Below, piece after piece: positions 1-5,640 of a stretch of 7,270 nucleotides of DNA. The notes beneath the pieces are model-generated. The model made no database searches. It saw only the letters and a program-made list of their open reading frames with translations, and had not been told where the DNA came from. Source of the stretch: Gammaproteobacteria bacterium (lineage in GTDB: Bacteria > Pseudomonadota > Gammaproteobacteria > SZUA-229); the NCBI GenBank assembly GCA_029879605.1, contig JAOUQA010000097.1, forward strand, positions 1 to 7,270. The letters are read 5' to 3'. The translations under genes were made by a program, and so were the position numbers. Every line of letters starts with the position of its first letter. The stretch's first letter is position 1.

Positions 1-140
1 CACTGTAAGCCCATATGCGAAAGAATATGTTCTACTAATCGTTTATCCTGCCACTCAATCAGGCCCTTGTCCTGATTGTTCATGCGACGACCCAGGCCAC
101 CGGCAAGAATAACCATACTTATTTCTTCAGGTTTAAGCAT
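1..140 (-). CDS. mobA: Molybdenum cofactor guanylyltransferase MobA, N-terminal part (runs off left edge)
   Basis: MobA transfers GMP from GTP to molybdopterin cofactor to make the guanine dinucleotide form used by DMSO-reductase-family enzymes, in the cytoplasm. Only the first 46 residues are here; the rest lies beyond position 1. What is seen is the nucleotidyltransferase signature: VILAGGLGRRM, then NNQDKGLIEW and LVEHIL. This matches the family pattern LAGG-x3-RMGG-x-DKGL, with NN where GG is more common; the DKGL part favours MobA over other sugar-nucleotide transferases. The Met at 140 puts 12 residues before LAGG, as in E. coli MobA. In-frame Mets at 155 and 116 are alternatives; the one at 116 has a GAAGAA stretch upstream that could act as a ribosome site. 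The gene is divergent from xerD. The family call is fairly sure, the exact start is not. Confidence 0.82.
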   Translation of the reverse strand, partial: MLKPEEISMVILAGGLGRRMNNQDKGLIEWQDKRLVEHILSHMGLQ

Positions 141-170
141 ATGAGCTTGAATCATTGTTAAGAGCTACGT

Positions 171-176
171 ATTCTA
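171..176 (-). promoter_or_regulatory. Possible -10 element for mobA (TAGAAT)
   Basis: On the minus strand the spacer reads TAGAAT, one mismatch from TATAAT. It would start transcription near 164, about 24 bases before the preferred mobA start at 140, which argues against the start at 155. I see no good -35 at normal spacing; the nearest TTGACA-like hexamer (TAGACA) lies 20 bases away. This is a weak, inferred call. Confidence 0.25.
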
Positions 177-189
177 ACACACAGCAGTT

Positions 190-195
190 TATAAC
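190..195 (+). promoter_or_regulatory. Possible -10 element for xerD (TATAAC)
   Basis: TATAAC lies 36 bases before the xerD ATG in the 91-base spacer between the divergent mobA and xerD genes. No recognisable -35 sits 16-18 bases upstream, so this rests on the hexamer and its position alone. No strong Shine-Dalgarno sequence is visible before the xerD start either, which suggests modest expression. Confidence 0.25.
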
Positions 196-231
196 TTGTC
201 TACGGGGCAATGGGTTTGAGCAAACTCAATT

Positions 232-1152
232 ATGTCTAAATCAGATCAATTAACAGCCAGTGAACTTACTATCGTAGAGTCATTCCTTGATACTATCTGG
301 ATGGAGCAGGGACTCAGTGCCAATACACTGGCCGCTTATCGTAATGACCTCGCGAGTTTTGCGCTCTGGTTACAGCAGCAGAACCTGAATTTAACAACCA
401 GTACTGAAATAGAAATTCAGCAATACCTGGCGAATCGTTATGAGCAGGGTACAAAAAACCGATCTGCCGCTCGCTTACTCTCCAGTTTAAGACGTTTTTT
501 TGCCTGGCTGGTCAGGGAAGGGCGTATTAGTGACGATCCCACGGCATTGCTTGAATCGCCCAAACCAGAAAAACCATTACCGAAAACACTGACTGAACAA
601 CAGGTCATTGATCTTATTAATGCTCCCGGTACTCAGCATGCGCTTGGATTGAGAGACCGTGCCATGCTCGAAATGCTCTATGCAACCGGCTTAAGGGTGT
701 CTGAACTGGTTGGACTGCAATTGTCGCAGGTTTCACTGGATCCCGGCGTGGTTAGAATCATTGGTAAAGGTGGCAAGGAACGACTGGTGCCCTTTGGCGA
801 AGAATCCCTGGAGTGGTTGCAACGCTACATTCGCCAGGCAAGGGCTGAATTAATGCAGGGCAAGCCTCCCTGCAAAGAAGTATTTGTCACCAACCGTGGT
901 CGTGGCATGACACGACAGGCTTTCTGGTACCTGATTAAACGCTATGCGGTGACCGTGGGTATAGAAGCAGATGCCCTGTCTCCCCATACCTTACGCCACG
1001 CCTTCGCAACTCATTTATTGAATCACGGCGCTGATTTACGCGTGGTGCAGATGTTGCTGGGACATACGGATATTTCAACCACCCAGATCTATACCCATGT
1101 AGCGGATCAGCGCTTAAAAGAGCTTTATCATCAGCACCATCCCAGGGCATGA
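232..1152 (+). CDS. xerD: Site-specific tyrosine recombinase XerD
   Basis: XerD works with XerC at the dif site in the terminus, under FtsK control, to resolve chromosome dimers before division. The protein is 306 residues (E. coli XerD is 298). Residues about 11-98 form the N-terminal SAM-like core-binding domain (FLDTIWMEQGLSANTLAAYR), and about 118-306 the catalytic domain. All six catalytic residues are present: R155 (YATGLRVSEL), K179 (IIGKGGKER), H252 and R255 (LSPHTLRHAFATHLL), H278 (MLLGHTDIS) and nucleophile Y287 (TTQIYTHV). The C-terminal end, QHHPRA, is identical to that of E. coli XerD as I remember it, which separates it from XerC and from phage integrases. The start at 232 is well constrained because an in-frame TGA lies at 217-219. 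dsbC follows on the same strand, a common gammaproteobacterial order. Nothing suggests mobility. Confidence 0.97.
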   Translation: MSKSDQLTASELTIVESFLDTIWMEQGLSANTLAAYRNDLASFALWLQQQNLNLTTSTEIEIQQYLANRYEQGTKNRSAARLLSSLRRFFAWLVREGRISDDPTALLESPKPEKPLPKTLTEQQVIDLINAPGTQHALGLRDRAMLEMLYATGLRVSELVGLQLSQVSLDPGVVRIIGKGGKERLVPFGEESLEWLQRYIRQARAELMQGKPPCKEVFVTNRGRGMTRQAFWYLIKRYAVTVGIEADALSPHTLRHAFATHLLNHGADLRVVQMLLGHTDISTTQIYTHVADQRLKELYHQHHPRA

Positions 1153-1193
1153 TGATGGGGTAAATTAAAAAAACATTTATTTTTAGAATTATT

Positions 1194-1199
1194 TATAAT
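1194..1199 (+). promoter_or_regulatory. Likely -10 element of the dsbC promoter (TATAAT)
   Basis: A perfect TATAAT lies in the 93-base gap between xerD and dsbC, inside a very AT-rich stretch (about 1161-1199) containing an A-run and a T-run. Transcription would begin near 1206, giving a leader of about 40 bases. The hexamer 17 bases upstream (AAACAT) is a poor -35, so the AT-rich DNA may help as an UP-like element. There is no terminator after xerD, so dsbC may also receive read-through. Confidence 0.45.
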
Positions 1200-1245
1200 C
1201 TGCACAGTCTACAGCTACAGTATTTACGTAAGAGAAGTCATCATT

Positions 1246-1977
1246 ATGAAATTATTATCAAAATTAGCGGTTATATTGCTGGTATTGGCTGCCCCGGTAG
1301 TGAATGCGGCAGATTCAACAGAAGCAGATATTAAAGAATTACGTATTGCGCTGGCAAAATATATCCCGGCCCCGGCAGATGCAGTGATTAAAACCACCCC
1401 GGTTAAAGGTCTTTACCAGGTGCTGATTGGTGCCCAGGTTGCCTATATGACCAAAGATGGTCGATATCTTATTGATGGCGATATGATGGATATGGAGAAA
1501 AAACTTAACCTGACTGAAACCGCACGCGGCAGTATTCGCAAGCAGGTCATCAGCAAGTTAGGCGAAGAAAATATGGTGGTATATAAACCTGAAGGAAAAG
1601 TAAAACAGACTGTGACTGTGTTTACTGATATTTATTGTCCTTACTGCCGCAAGTTACATGATGAAATGCCTGAGTATCAGAAAAATGGTATCAAGGTACG
1701 TTATGTCTTTTTACCTTTTAAAGGCAAGAAAAGTTACGATACTTCGGTCAGTGTCTGGTGTGCCAGTGATCAGAATGCAGCACTGGATGCAGCGAAATCC
1801 GGTGATGATATTGAACAGAAAACCTGCACCAATCCAATTGATAAGCATCAGGCTGTGGGTGCCGAGTTAAGTATCAGGGGAACACCGGCAATCATGTTTG
1901 AAGATGGCCAGCTTACACCCGGCTATATCCCGATTGATAAACTGGTTGCTAAATTCAAAGCACAGGGCAAGCTATAA
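1246..1977 (+). CDS. dsbC: Periplasmic thiol:disulfide isomerase DsbC
   Basis: DsbC is a homodimeric periplasmic isomerase that reshuffles wrong disulfides and is kept reduced by DsbD. The 243-residue protein begins with a Sec signal peptide: lysines at 2 and 6, a hydrophobic core, and a likely cleavage after VNA at residue 21. An N-terminal dimerisation domain follows (about 22-85, including GLYQVLIG and DGRYLIDGD), then a linker helix and a thioredoxin-fold domain. The active site is C131-P-Y-C134 in TDIYCPYCRKLH, and the cis-proline loop is RGTPAIMF (T213-P214). C172 and C194 are 22 residues apart, matching the spacing of the structural disulfide in E. coli DsbC (C141-C163). That pair, the length and the xerD neighbour favour DsbC over DsbG, although CPYC is the DsbG-type dipeptide (E. 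coli DsbC has CGYC). An AAGAGA at 1230-1235 may serve as ribosome site, at a rather long spacing. Confidence 0.94.
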   Translation: MKLLSKLAVILLVLAAPVVNAADSTEADIKELRIALAKYIPAPADAVIKTTPVKGLYQVLIGAQVAYMTKDGRYLIDGDMMDMEKKLNLTETARGSIRKQVISKLGEENMVVYKPEGKVKQTVTVFTDIYCPYCRKLHDEMPEYQKNGIKVRYVFLPFKGKKSYDTSVSVWCASDQNAALDAAKSGDDIEQKTCTNPIDKHQAVGAELSIRGTPAIMFEDGQLTPGYIPIDKLVAKFKAQGKL

Positions 1978-2024
1978 GTTATTAATGTCAGTGGCAGTTT
2001 ATTGCCATGGTGTTATAAAACATG

Positions 2025-2064
2025 ACGCAGAGGTTTTACGGTATGTAAAGCCTCTGCGTTTTTT
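2025..2064 (+). terminator. Strong rho-independent terminator after dsbC
   Basis: ACGCAGAGG at 2025-2033 pairs perfectly with CCTCTGCGT at 2051-2059. The stem continues inward with TTTTAC at 2034-2039 against GTAAAG at 2045-2050 (one G-U pair), giving 15 pairs around a five-base loop, GGTAT. A run of six T follows (2059-2064). This ends dsbC transcription 48 bases after its stop. It also lies 10 bases beyond the stop of the convergent addA-like gene. Read on the minus strand the stem is followed by CATGTTTTAT, a displaced T-run, so it may also terminate that gene, less efficiently. Confidence 0.9.
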
Positions 2065-2074
2065 ATTTAAGGGT

Positions 2075-4981
2075 TTAATTTAAATAATAAAGATGGTTAC
2101 AACTGGTAAACAGTAAGGCAGTTTGCAGTTTTTTCTCGGGCCATATCTGCTTCACACCCTCGGCATAGAGTCGCATCTGTTCAGTATAACTATCAGCAAT
2201 GTCTTTCAGGTTATCAACGGTCGCCTGTTGATGGGTTTTGTAATCCACCAATATGATTGAGTCATCTTTAACCAGTAAGCGATCGATAATGCCGTGTACC
2301 AGGTAATCATCCAGCATATACTGGACAGGTGCTTCGTTATATATTTTTGTCTGGTTATCCGGCTGGAAAATATCAGTTAAGTCCGGATGATCAATCAGCG
2401 TCATGGCTTCAGTGAGCCATTGATCCAGTTTTGTTTCTGTAACCAGGTATGATGTTTCGGTTTTAAGTAGCTGTTTAATGCCTGCTTCAGTAAAGGGATG
2501 TTCACGGGTGAGTAAATCCAGGCAGCGATGGATAACAATACCGCGTATCTGTGCATCCTCATCGCCATCGCCCCCGTAAATTGCATCCTTTGCAGTATGG
2601 CTGGGGGCAATGATTTTTTCTTTTAGTTCGGGCAGTTTTATTTTCTGTTTTAATGCCGGGTCGATGGTAACTAATGCAGCAGGTGTGTCTTCTGTTTGCG
2701 TTATTGCGACCTCGGGTGCCGTGCCCCATTCGTAAACCAGCGTATCATCATCCTGGCTTGTGGCAATCGACTCGAGTGCAGTTCGAATCGGCGTATACCA
2801 GTCAGTATTCGGTGCCCGGCCTTTACAGGCAGAAATAAATAAAAACTGTTTTGCCCGGGTAATGGCAACATATAACAGGTTGGCATTCTCTTTCTCCTGT
2901 TGCTGTCGTCGATATTGCAGGTATTTTTCAGACTTGCTATTGCGTAAAGTCTGGCTGGGTATTAACTGAAAAGATGTGGGTCGTTGTTCTTCAACAGGCC
3001 ACTCGACCAGTGTCTGGTGAGAAGCCTGGTCTTTATCAGAACTAATGGCATCAGCAAGAAAAACCACCGGTGCTTCCAGGCCTTTGGCCGCATGTATCGT
3101 CATAATGCGTACTCGTGATGAAGCGATCATCATTGGTGCCTCGTCCGGTGCATCCTTGTTCAAGGTTTTTAAATGACGCAGGTGTTCAAGAAAACGCATT
3201 AAGCTGGGATAACGTCCTGCATCCATATCCAGAGCCATTTCAAGAAAACGTACCAGGTTGGCGCGCATGCGAGGTTTTAAAGAATCCGGTGATGATAATT
3301 CGTAACGTGCCAGTATGTCTGCTTCACAATAAATCTGATCGAGTAAATCATGAACCGGAATCCGGTCTGCCAGTTGACGCCAGCGTTGCAGGCAGGTGTA
3401 GGCATAATGAACGGTGTGTTCCGCTGGTAGTAGTTCACTGAGTTCCTCCATGCGGATAAACCACTGGGGGCTGGTTTTATGACTGGCAATTAAAATTAAA
3501 TCATCATCAGTGGCTGAAAAAATCGGTGATTTTAATACCTGTGCAATAGACAGGTTATTAAACGGTGTCATTAAACTGTCAAGCAGGGCTTCCATGTCAT
3601 TAATTTCAAGGCAGTCAAGAAAGGTACCCTTGTTAGCGCCTAAAAAAGGAATGCCCGCCTGGCGTAAAGCCAGTTCATAATCTGCCACATGGTTGCGTTT
3701 GCGCACCAGGATAAAAATATCATCATAGCTGAGAGGCCGGGCATTATTCGCTTCATTCAGCATAACCGGCTGTGCCATTAACTGCTGAATGCGAGCCGCA
3801 ATGCATTTGCCTTCTTCATAATGTAAACCGGTTTCTTCTGGCCGGGGTTCCAGTAAAGGATTGCGCAGTTCATCGGGAATGCTGTCATCTTTTTTCTGTT
3901 TTTCTTTTTGCCACAGGGGCAGGACTTCAACCCGGCCATACAGGTTATTTAAATGGGTTTCATGTGGTTTGAAACCGGGTAATAAAACCTGCAGTTCCGG
4001 TTGTTGAAAAACCTGGTTCACACTGTGAATAATGGCATTAGATGATCGCCAGGATTTATTTAATGGAAAAGCCTGTGCCTGTAAATGTTGTTCTAACCAG
4101 TCAGCCGCCTGTGACTGGAGTTCGGGTTTGGCACGGCGAAAACTGTAAATAGACTGTTTCTCATCGCCCACCAGGAAAACACTCCGTGGTCGTTCCTGTT
4201 CAGATGCAGCCATTTCTTCCAGTAAGGGTAAAATTAACTGCCACTGGGTCGAGTTGGTATCCTGGAATTCATCAATTAATAAATGATTAATGCGTTGATC
4301 AAGCTTGTATTGAATCCACTGGGCATTATCTGAATTTTGTAACAGTTTATAAGTACTCCATTCCAGGTCGGTAAAATCCAGGGTGCGTAGTTCGCGTTTT
4401 AAACGCTGGTAGTGTTCAATAAAACGCTGACCACAGCTAAACCATAACCGGTTGAGCTGTAATGTTTGCTGGCGATTGTGCAGATCCATGGTGTTAAGGA
4501 TTTTATTGGTGATAATGTCATTCAGTTCCAGCAGGGTGTCAGTATCATCGCCCAGTTTTTTTCTTAATGCCTGGCTATCCTTGCGACTTTTCATCGCCTC
4601 GTTCTTACTGGTTAGAAAAGCCGGTTTTAGTTGTATAAAAGCAGCTTCATCTTTCGTGTTGTTTGCCAGTAGCATGGCAATGATATCGGCATGATCTAAA
4701 TTTGTTCTGGTGTCATGCCGGGCCAGTAGCCTGGCAAACTGGTTTAAATCTTCCAGCAGGTGGTCGCTAAAAAATTCTTTTATAAAATCTTTATCGGGAT
4801 CGATATCCAGTTGTTGCTGTAACACCTGGTTTGCGTAGCCGCAGGGATCAGCTTGCTGTTCAGTGAATGCCCACCAGTCACTGCGTTGATCTAAAAAACT
4901 TTGCAGTGATTTATTGGCATTAAACAGCCCGTCACAGGCGCTGACAAAGGATTCCAGTTGCCGGGCATGTTCGCCACTCAT
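2075..4981 (-). CDS. 3' fragment of the addA-like gene (helicase motifs II-VI and nuclease)
   Basis: This is the longest Met-started piece of the broken gene, 968 residues. Its frame is really open up to the TAA at 5225-5227, and the 81 codons upstream of the Met at 4981 encode conserved sequence, including the motif RTQTFHSFCQDIL at about 5096-5131. So 4981 is an internal methionine and not a true start. In fragment numbering it holds DEFQD (237-241), GDEKQSIYSFR (272-282), TIHAAKGLE (628-636), YVAITRAK (704-711) and the nuclease residues H818, E883, D900, D913 and K915. It lacks Walker A, so it could not hydrolyse ATP by itself. Translation ends 10 bases from the dsbC terminator. Confidence 0.7.
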   Translation of the reverse strand: MSGEHARQLESFVSACDGLFNANKSLQSFLDQRSDWWAFTEQQADPCGYANQVLQQQLDIDPDKDFIKEFFSDHLLEDLNQFARLLARHDTRTNLDHADIIAMLLANNTKDEAAFIQLKPAFLTSKNEAMKSRKDSQALRKKLGDDTDTLLELNDIITNKILNTMDLHNRQQTLQLNRLWFSCGQRFIEHYQRLKRELRTLDFTDLEWSTYKLLQNSDNAQWIQYKLDQRINHLLIDEFQDTNSTQWQLILPLLEEMAASEQERPRSVFLVGDEKQSIYSFRRAKPELQSQAADWLEQHLQAQAFPLNKSWRSSNAIIHSVNQVFQQPELQVLLPGFKPHETHLNNLYGRVEVLPLWQKEKQKKDDSIPDELRNPLLEPRPEETGLHYEEGKCIAARIQQLMAQPVMLNEANNARPLSYDDIFILVRKRNHVADYELALRQAGIPFLGANKGTFLDCLEINDMEALLDSLMTPFNNLSIAQVLKSPIFSATDDDLILIASHKTSPQWFIRMEELSELLPAEHTVHYAYTCLQRWRQLADRIPVHDLLDQIYCEADILARYELSSPDSLKPRMRANLVRFLEMALDMDAGRYPSLMRFLEHLRHLKTLNKDAPDEAPMMIASSRVRIMTIHAAKGLEAPVVFLADAISSDKDQASHQTLVEWPVEEQRPTSFQLIPSQTLRNSKSEKYLQYRRQQQEKENANLLYVAITRAKQFLFISACKGRAPNTDWYTPIRTALESIATSQDDDTLVYEWGTAPEVAITQTEDTPAALVTIDPALKQKIKLPELKEKIIAPSHTAKDAIYGGDGDEDAQIRGIVIHRCLDLLTREHPFTEAGIKQLLKTETSYLVTETKLDQWLTEAMTLIDHPDLTDIFQPDNQTKIYNEAPVQYMLDDYLVHGIIDRLLVKDDSIILVDYKTHQQATVDNLKDIADSYTEQMRLYAEGVKQIWPEKKLQTALLFTSCNHLYYLN

Positions 4982-5025
4982 ATTAATAGCGGCTTCGTTA
5001 TAAAAACCTTCCCGTGCCTGTTCAA

Positions 5026-5544
5026 TTAAAATGGATGTGTTTTCCAGTAAATCAAATCCCGGTGGTACATCCGCTTCCAGTGGAAAACGGGCAAGAATAT
5101 CCTGGCAAAAGGAATGAAAGGTCTGGGTGCGTACCGGGTAATCACAGTATTGATGAAAATCATACAGGGCACGGGCTTTTGCGCGAATGGTGTCATCGGC
5201 AGTAATACCCAGTTCTGCCAGCTGTTATCGAGTGAATCATCATCGGCAGTGGCCATGGCAAACAGGCGCTCAAATAAACGTTGCTGCATTTCACCGGCGG
5301 CTTTACGGGTAAAGGTCAGGGCCATAATGCCGCCGGGTTCGGCATCATCCAGCAACAGGCGCAGGATACGGGTAACCAGCATCCAGGTTTTTCCACTACC
5401 GGCAGAGGCGGTAACTGTCGCGTTAATCGCGGGATTGGCGGCTTCGATTGTCATAGGTCTAAGATTAAAGCCTGGCCATGGCAGGGTAAAGCGGAGTTTG
5501 TCTGCCGGGCGGGGGCATGGGTGATAATCACGGTGAAATGTCAT
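5026..5544 (-). CDS. 5' fragment of the addA-like gene (Walker A part)
   Basis: This reading frame encodes 172 residues. About the first 107 belong to the helicase: INATVTASAGSGKT (Walker A) and ALTFTRKAAGEMQQRLFERL (motif Ia). After the asparagine encoded at 5224-5226 the frame changes, and the last 65 residues (from SWQNWVLLP onward) have no family resemblance before the stop. Residues 1-30 from the Met at 5544 are proline-rich and I do not recognise them; a Met at position 31 (5454) is the alternative start. Made alone, this fragment has no helicase activity to be expected. It is divergent from parE. Confidence 0.7.
   Translation of the reverse strand: MTFHRDYHPCPRPADKLRFTLPWPGFNLRPMTIEAANPAINATVTASAGSGKTWMLVTRILRLLLDDAEPGGIMALTFTRKAAGEMQQRLFERLFAMATADDDSLDNSWQNWVLLPMTPFAQKPVPCMIFINTVITRYAPRPFIPFARIFLPVFHWKRMYHRDLIYWKTHPF
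5222..5227 (-). other. Frameshift site (apparent one-base deletion)
   Basis: On the coding strand the upstream frame reads GAT AAC AGC TGG while the downstream frame reads CAG CTG GCA GAA. The AAC codon (5226-5224) and the CAG codon (5224-5222) share base 5224. Adding one base, for example turning ATAACAG into ATAAACAG, restores a continuous helicase reading LDKQLAELGI. The exact point could lie anywhere from about 5160 to 5230, but the family motif TFHSFC near 5105-5122 is already in the downstream frame. No bacterial slippery heptamer is present. Confidence 0.8.
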
Positions 5545-5570
5545 AAAGCTCTCAAGTTTTCATCTTCAGG

Positions 5571-5576
5571 ATTCTA
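5571..5576 (-). promoter_or_regulatory. Possible -10 element for the addA-like gene (TAGAAT)
   Basis: Minus-strand TAGAAT in the AT-rich spacer would start transcription near 5564, about 20 bases before the Met at 5544. No clear -35 is seen. With the GAGAG at 5549-5553, it is consistent with the start at 5544, though also compatible with 5454. Confidence 0.22.
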
Positions 5577-5594
5577 TTTTTCCAGTGAGCCATG

Positions 5595-5600
5595 TATAGT
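5595..5600 (+). promoter_or_regulatory. Possible -10 element for parE (TATAGT)
   Basis: TATAGT lies 40 bases before the parE start in the 96-base divergent spacer and would give a leader of about 34 bases. The hexamer 17 bases upstream (TTCTAT) is a poor -35. A TATATAA at 5617-5623 is a worse candidate because transcription would then begin in or next to the ribosome site. Confidence 0.25.
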
Positions 5601-5627
5601 TCCTGCCACAAGACGTTATATAAAGAG

Positions 5628-5633
5628 AAAGAG
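5628..5633 (+). promoter_or_regulatory. Ribosome binding site of parE (AAAGAG)
   Basis: AAAGAG, one mismatch from AAGGAG, ends seven bases before the ATG at 5641. It supports this ATG, and the protein then begins as ParE proteins do (DASAIEVLTGLEPV). Confidence 0.55.
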
Positions 5634-5640
5634 ATACTGA

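Larger units (their letters stand above)
2075..5544 (-). pseudogene. addA: AddA-like UvrD/RecB-family helicase-nuclease, frameshifted (whole locus)
   Basis: AddA is the helicase plus nuclease subunit of AddAB, which resects DNA double-strand ends for RecA-mediated repair. Joining the two frames gives 1156 residues from the Met at 5544, or 1126 from the Met at 5454; AddA proteins are usually about 1100-1240. Counting from 5544, the superfamily 1 motifs are GSGKT (49-53), ALTFTRKAAGEM (75-86), TFHSFC (142-147), DEFQD (425-429), GDEKQSIYSFR (460-470), TIHAAKGLE (816-824) and YVAITRAK (892-899). The C-terminal RecB-type nuclease keeps H1006, E1071, D1088, D1101 and K1103 (VDYKT). One base is missing near 5222-5227, so the sequence as written gives no full-length protein. 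Everything else is intact, so a sequencing error or a very recent mutation is likely. No addB adjoins it. A GAGAG four bases before 5544 favours that start; the Met at 5454 has no visible ribosome site but sits nearer Walker A. RecB itself is less likely because AddA-type spacing and sequence fit better. Confidence 0.8.

Noticed and set aside
232..1152. Tyrosine recombinase as a sign of a mobile element or integron
   Set aside because: The sequence matches housekeeping XerD along its length to the HHPRA end, it sits beside dsbC as in many gammaproteobacteria, and there are no att-like repeats, tRNA genes or cargo.
1992..2007. Small hairpin TGGCA / TGCCA after dsbC
   Set aside because: A five-pair stem with a six-base loop and no T-run is weak; the strong terminator at 2025-2064 already explains termination here.
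3115..3441. Plus-strand open frame of 108 codons opposite the addA-like gene
   Set aside because: It is antisense to intact conserved helicase coding sequence and has no motif of its own.
5026..5224. Programmed -1 ribosomal frameshift in the addA-like gene
   Set aside because: No X XXY YYZ slippery heptamer or clear stimulatory hairpin is visible where the frames overlap; CAAAAG near 5178 is not a canonical site, and AddA genes are not known to need recoding.
5468..5486. Palindrome-like CCTGGCCATGGCAGG as an operator between addA and parE
   Set aside because: The symmetry is imperfect and consists of overlapping short palindromes (TGGCCA and CCATGG) in probable coding sequence; no second copy is present.
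5114..5640. Plus-strand open frames at 5114-5524 and 5281-5640 opposite the addA start
   Set aside because: They lie antisense to the conserved Walker A region, carry no recognisable motif, and show no convincing ribosome sites.
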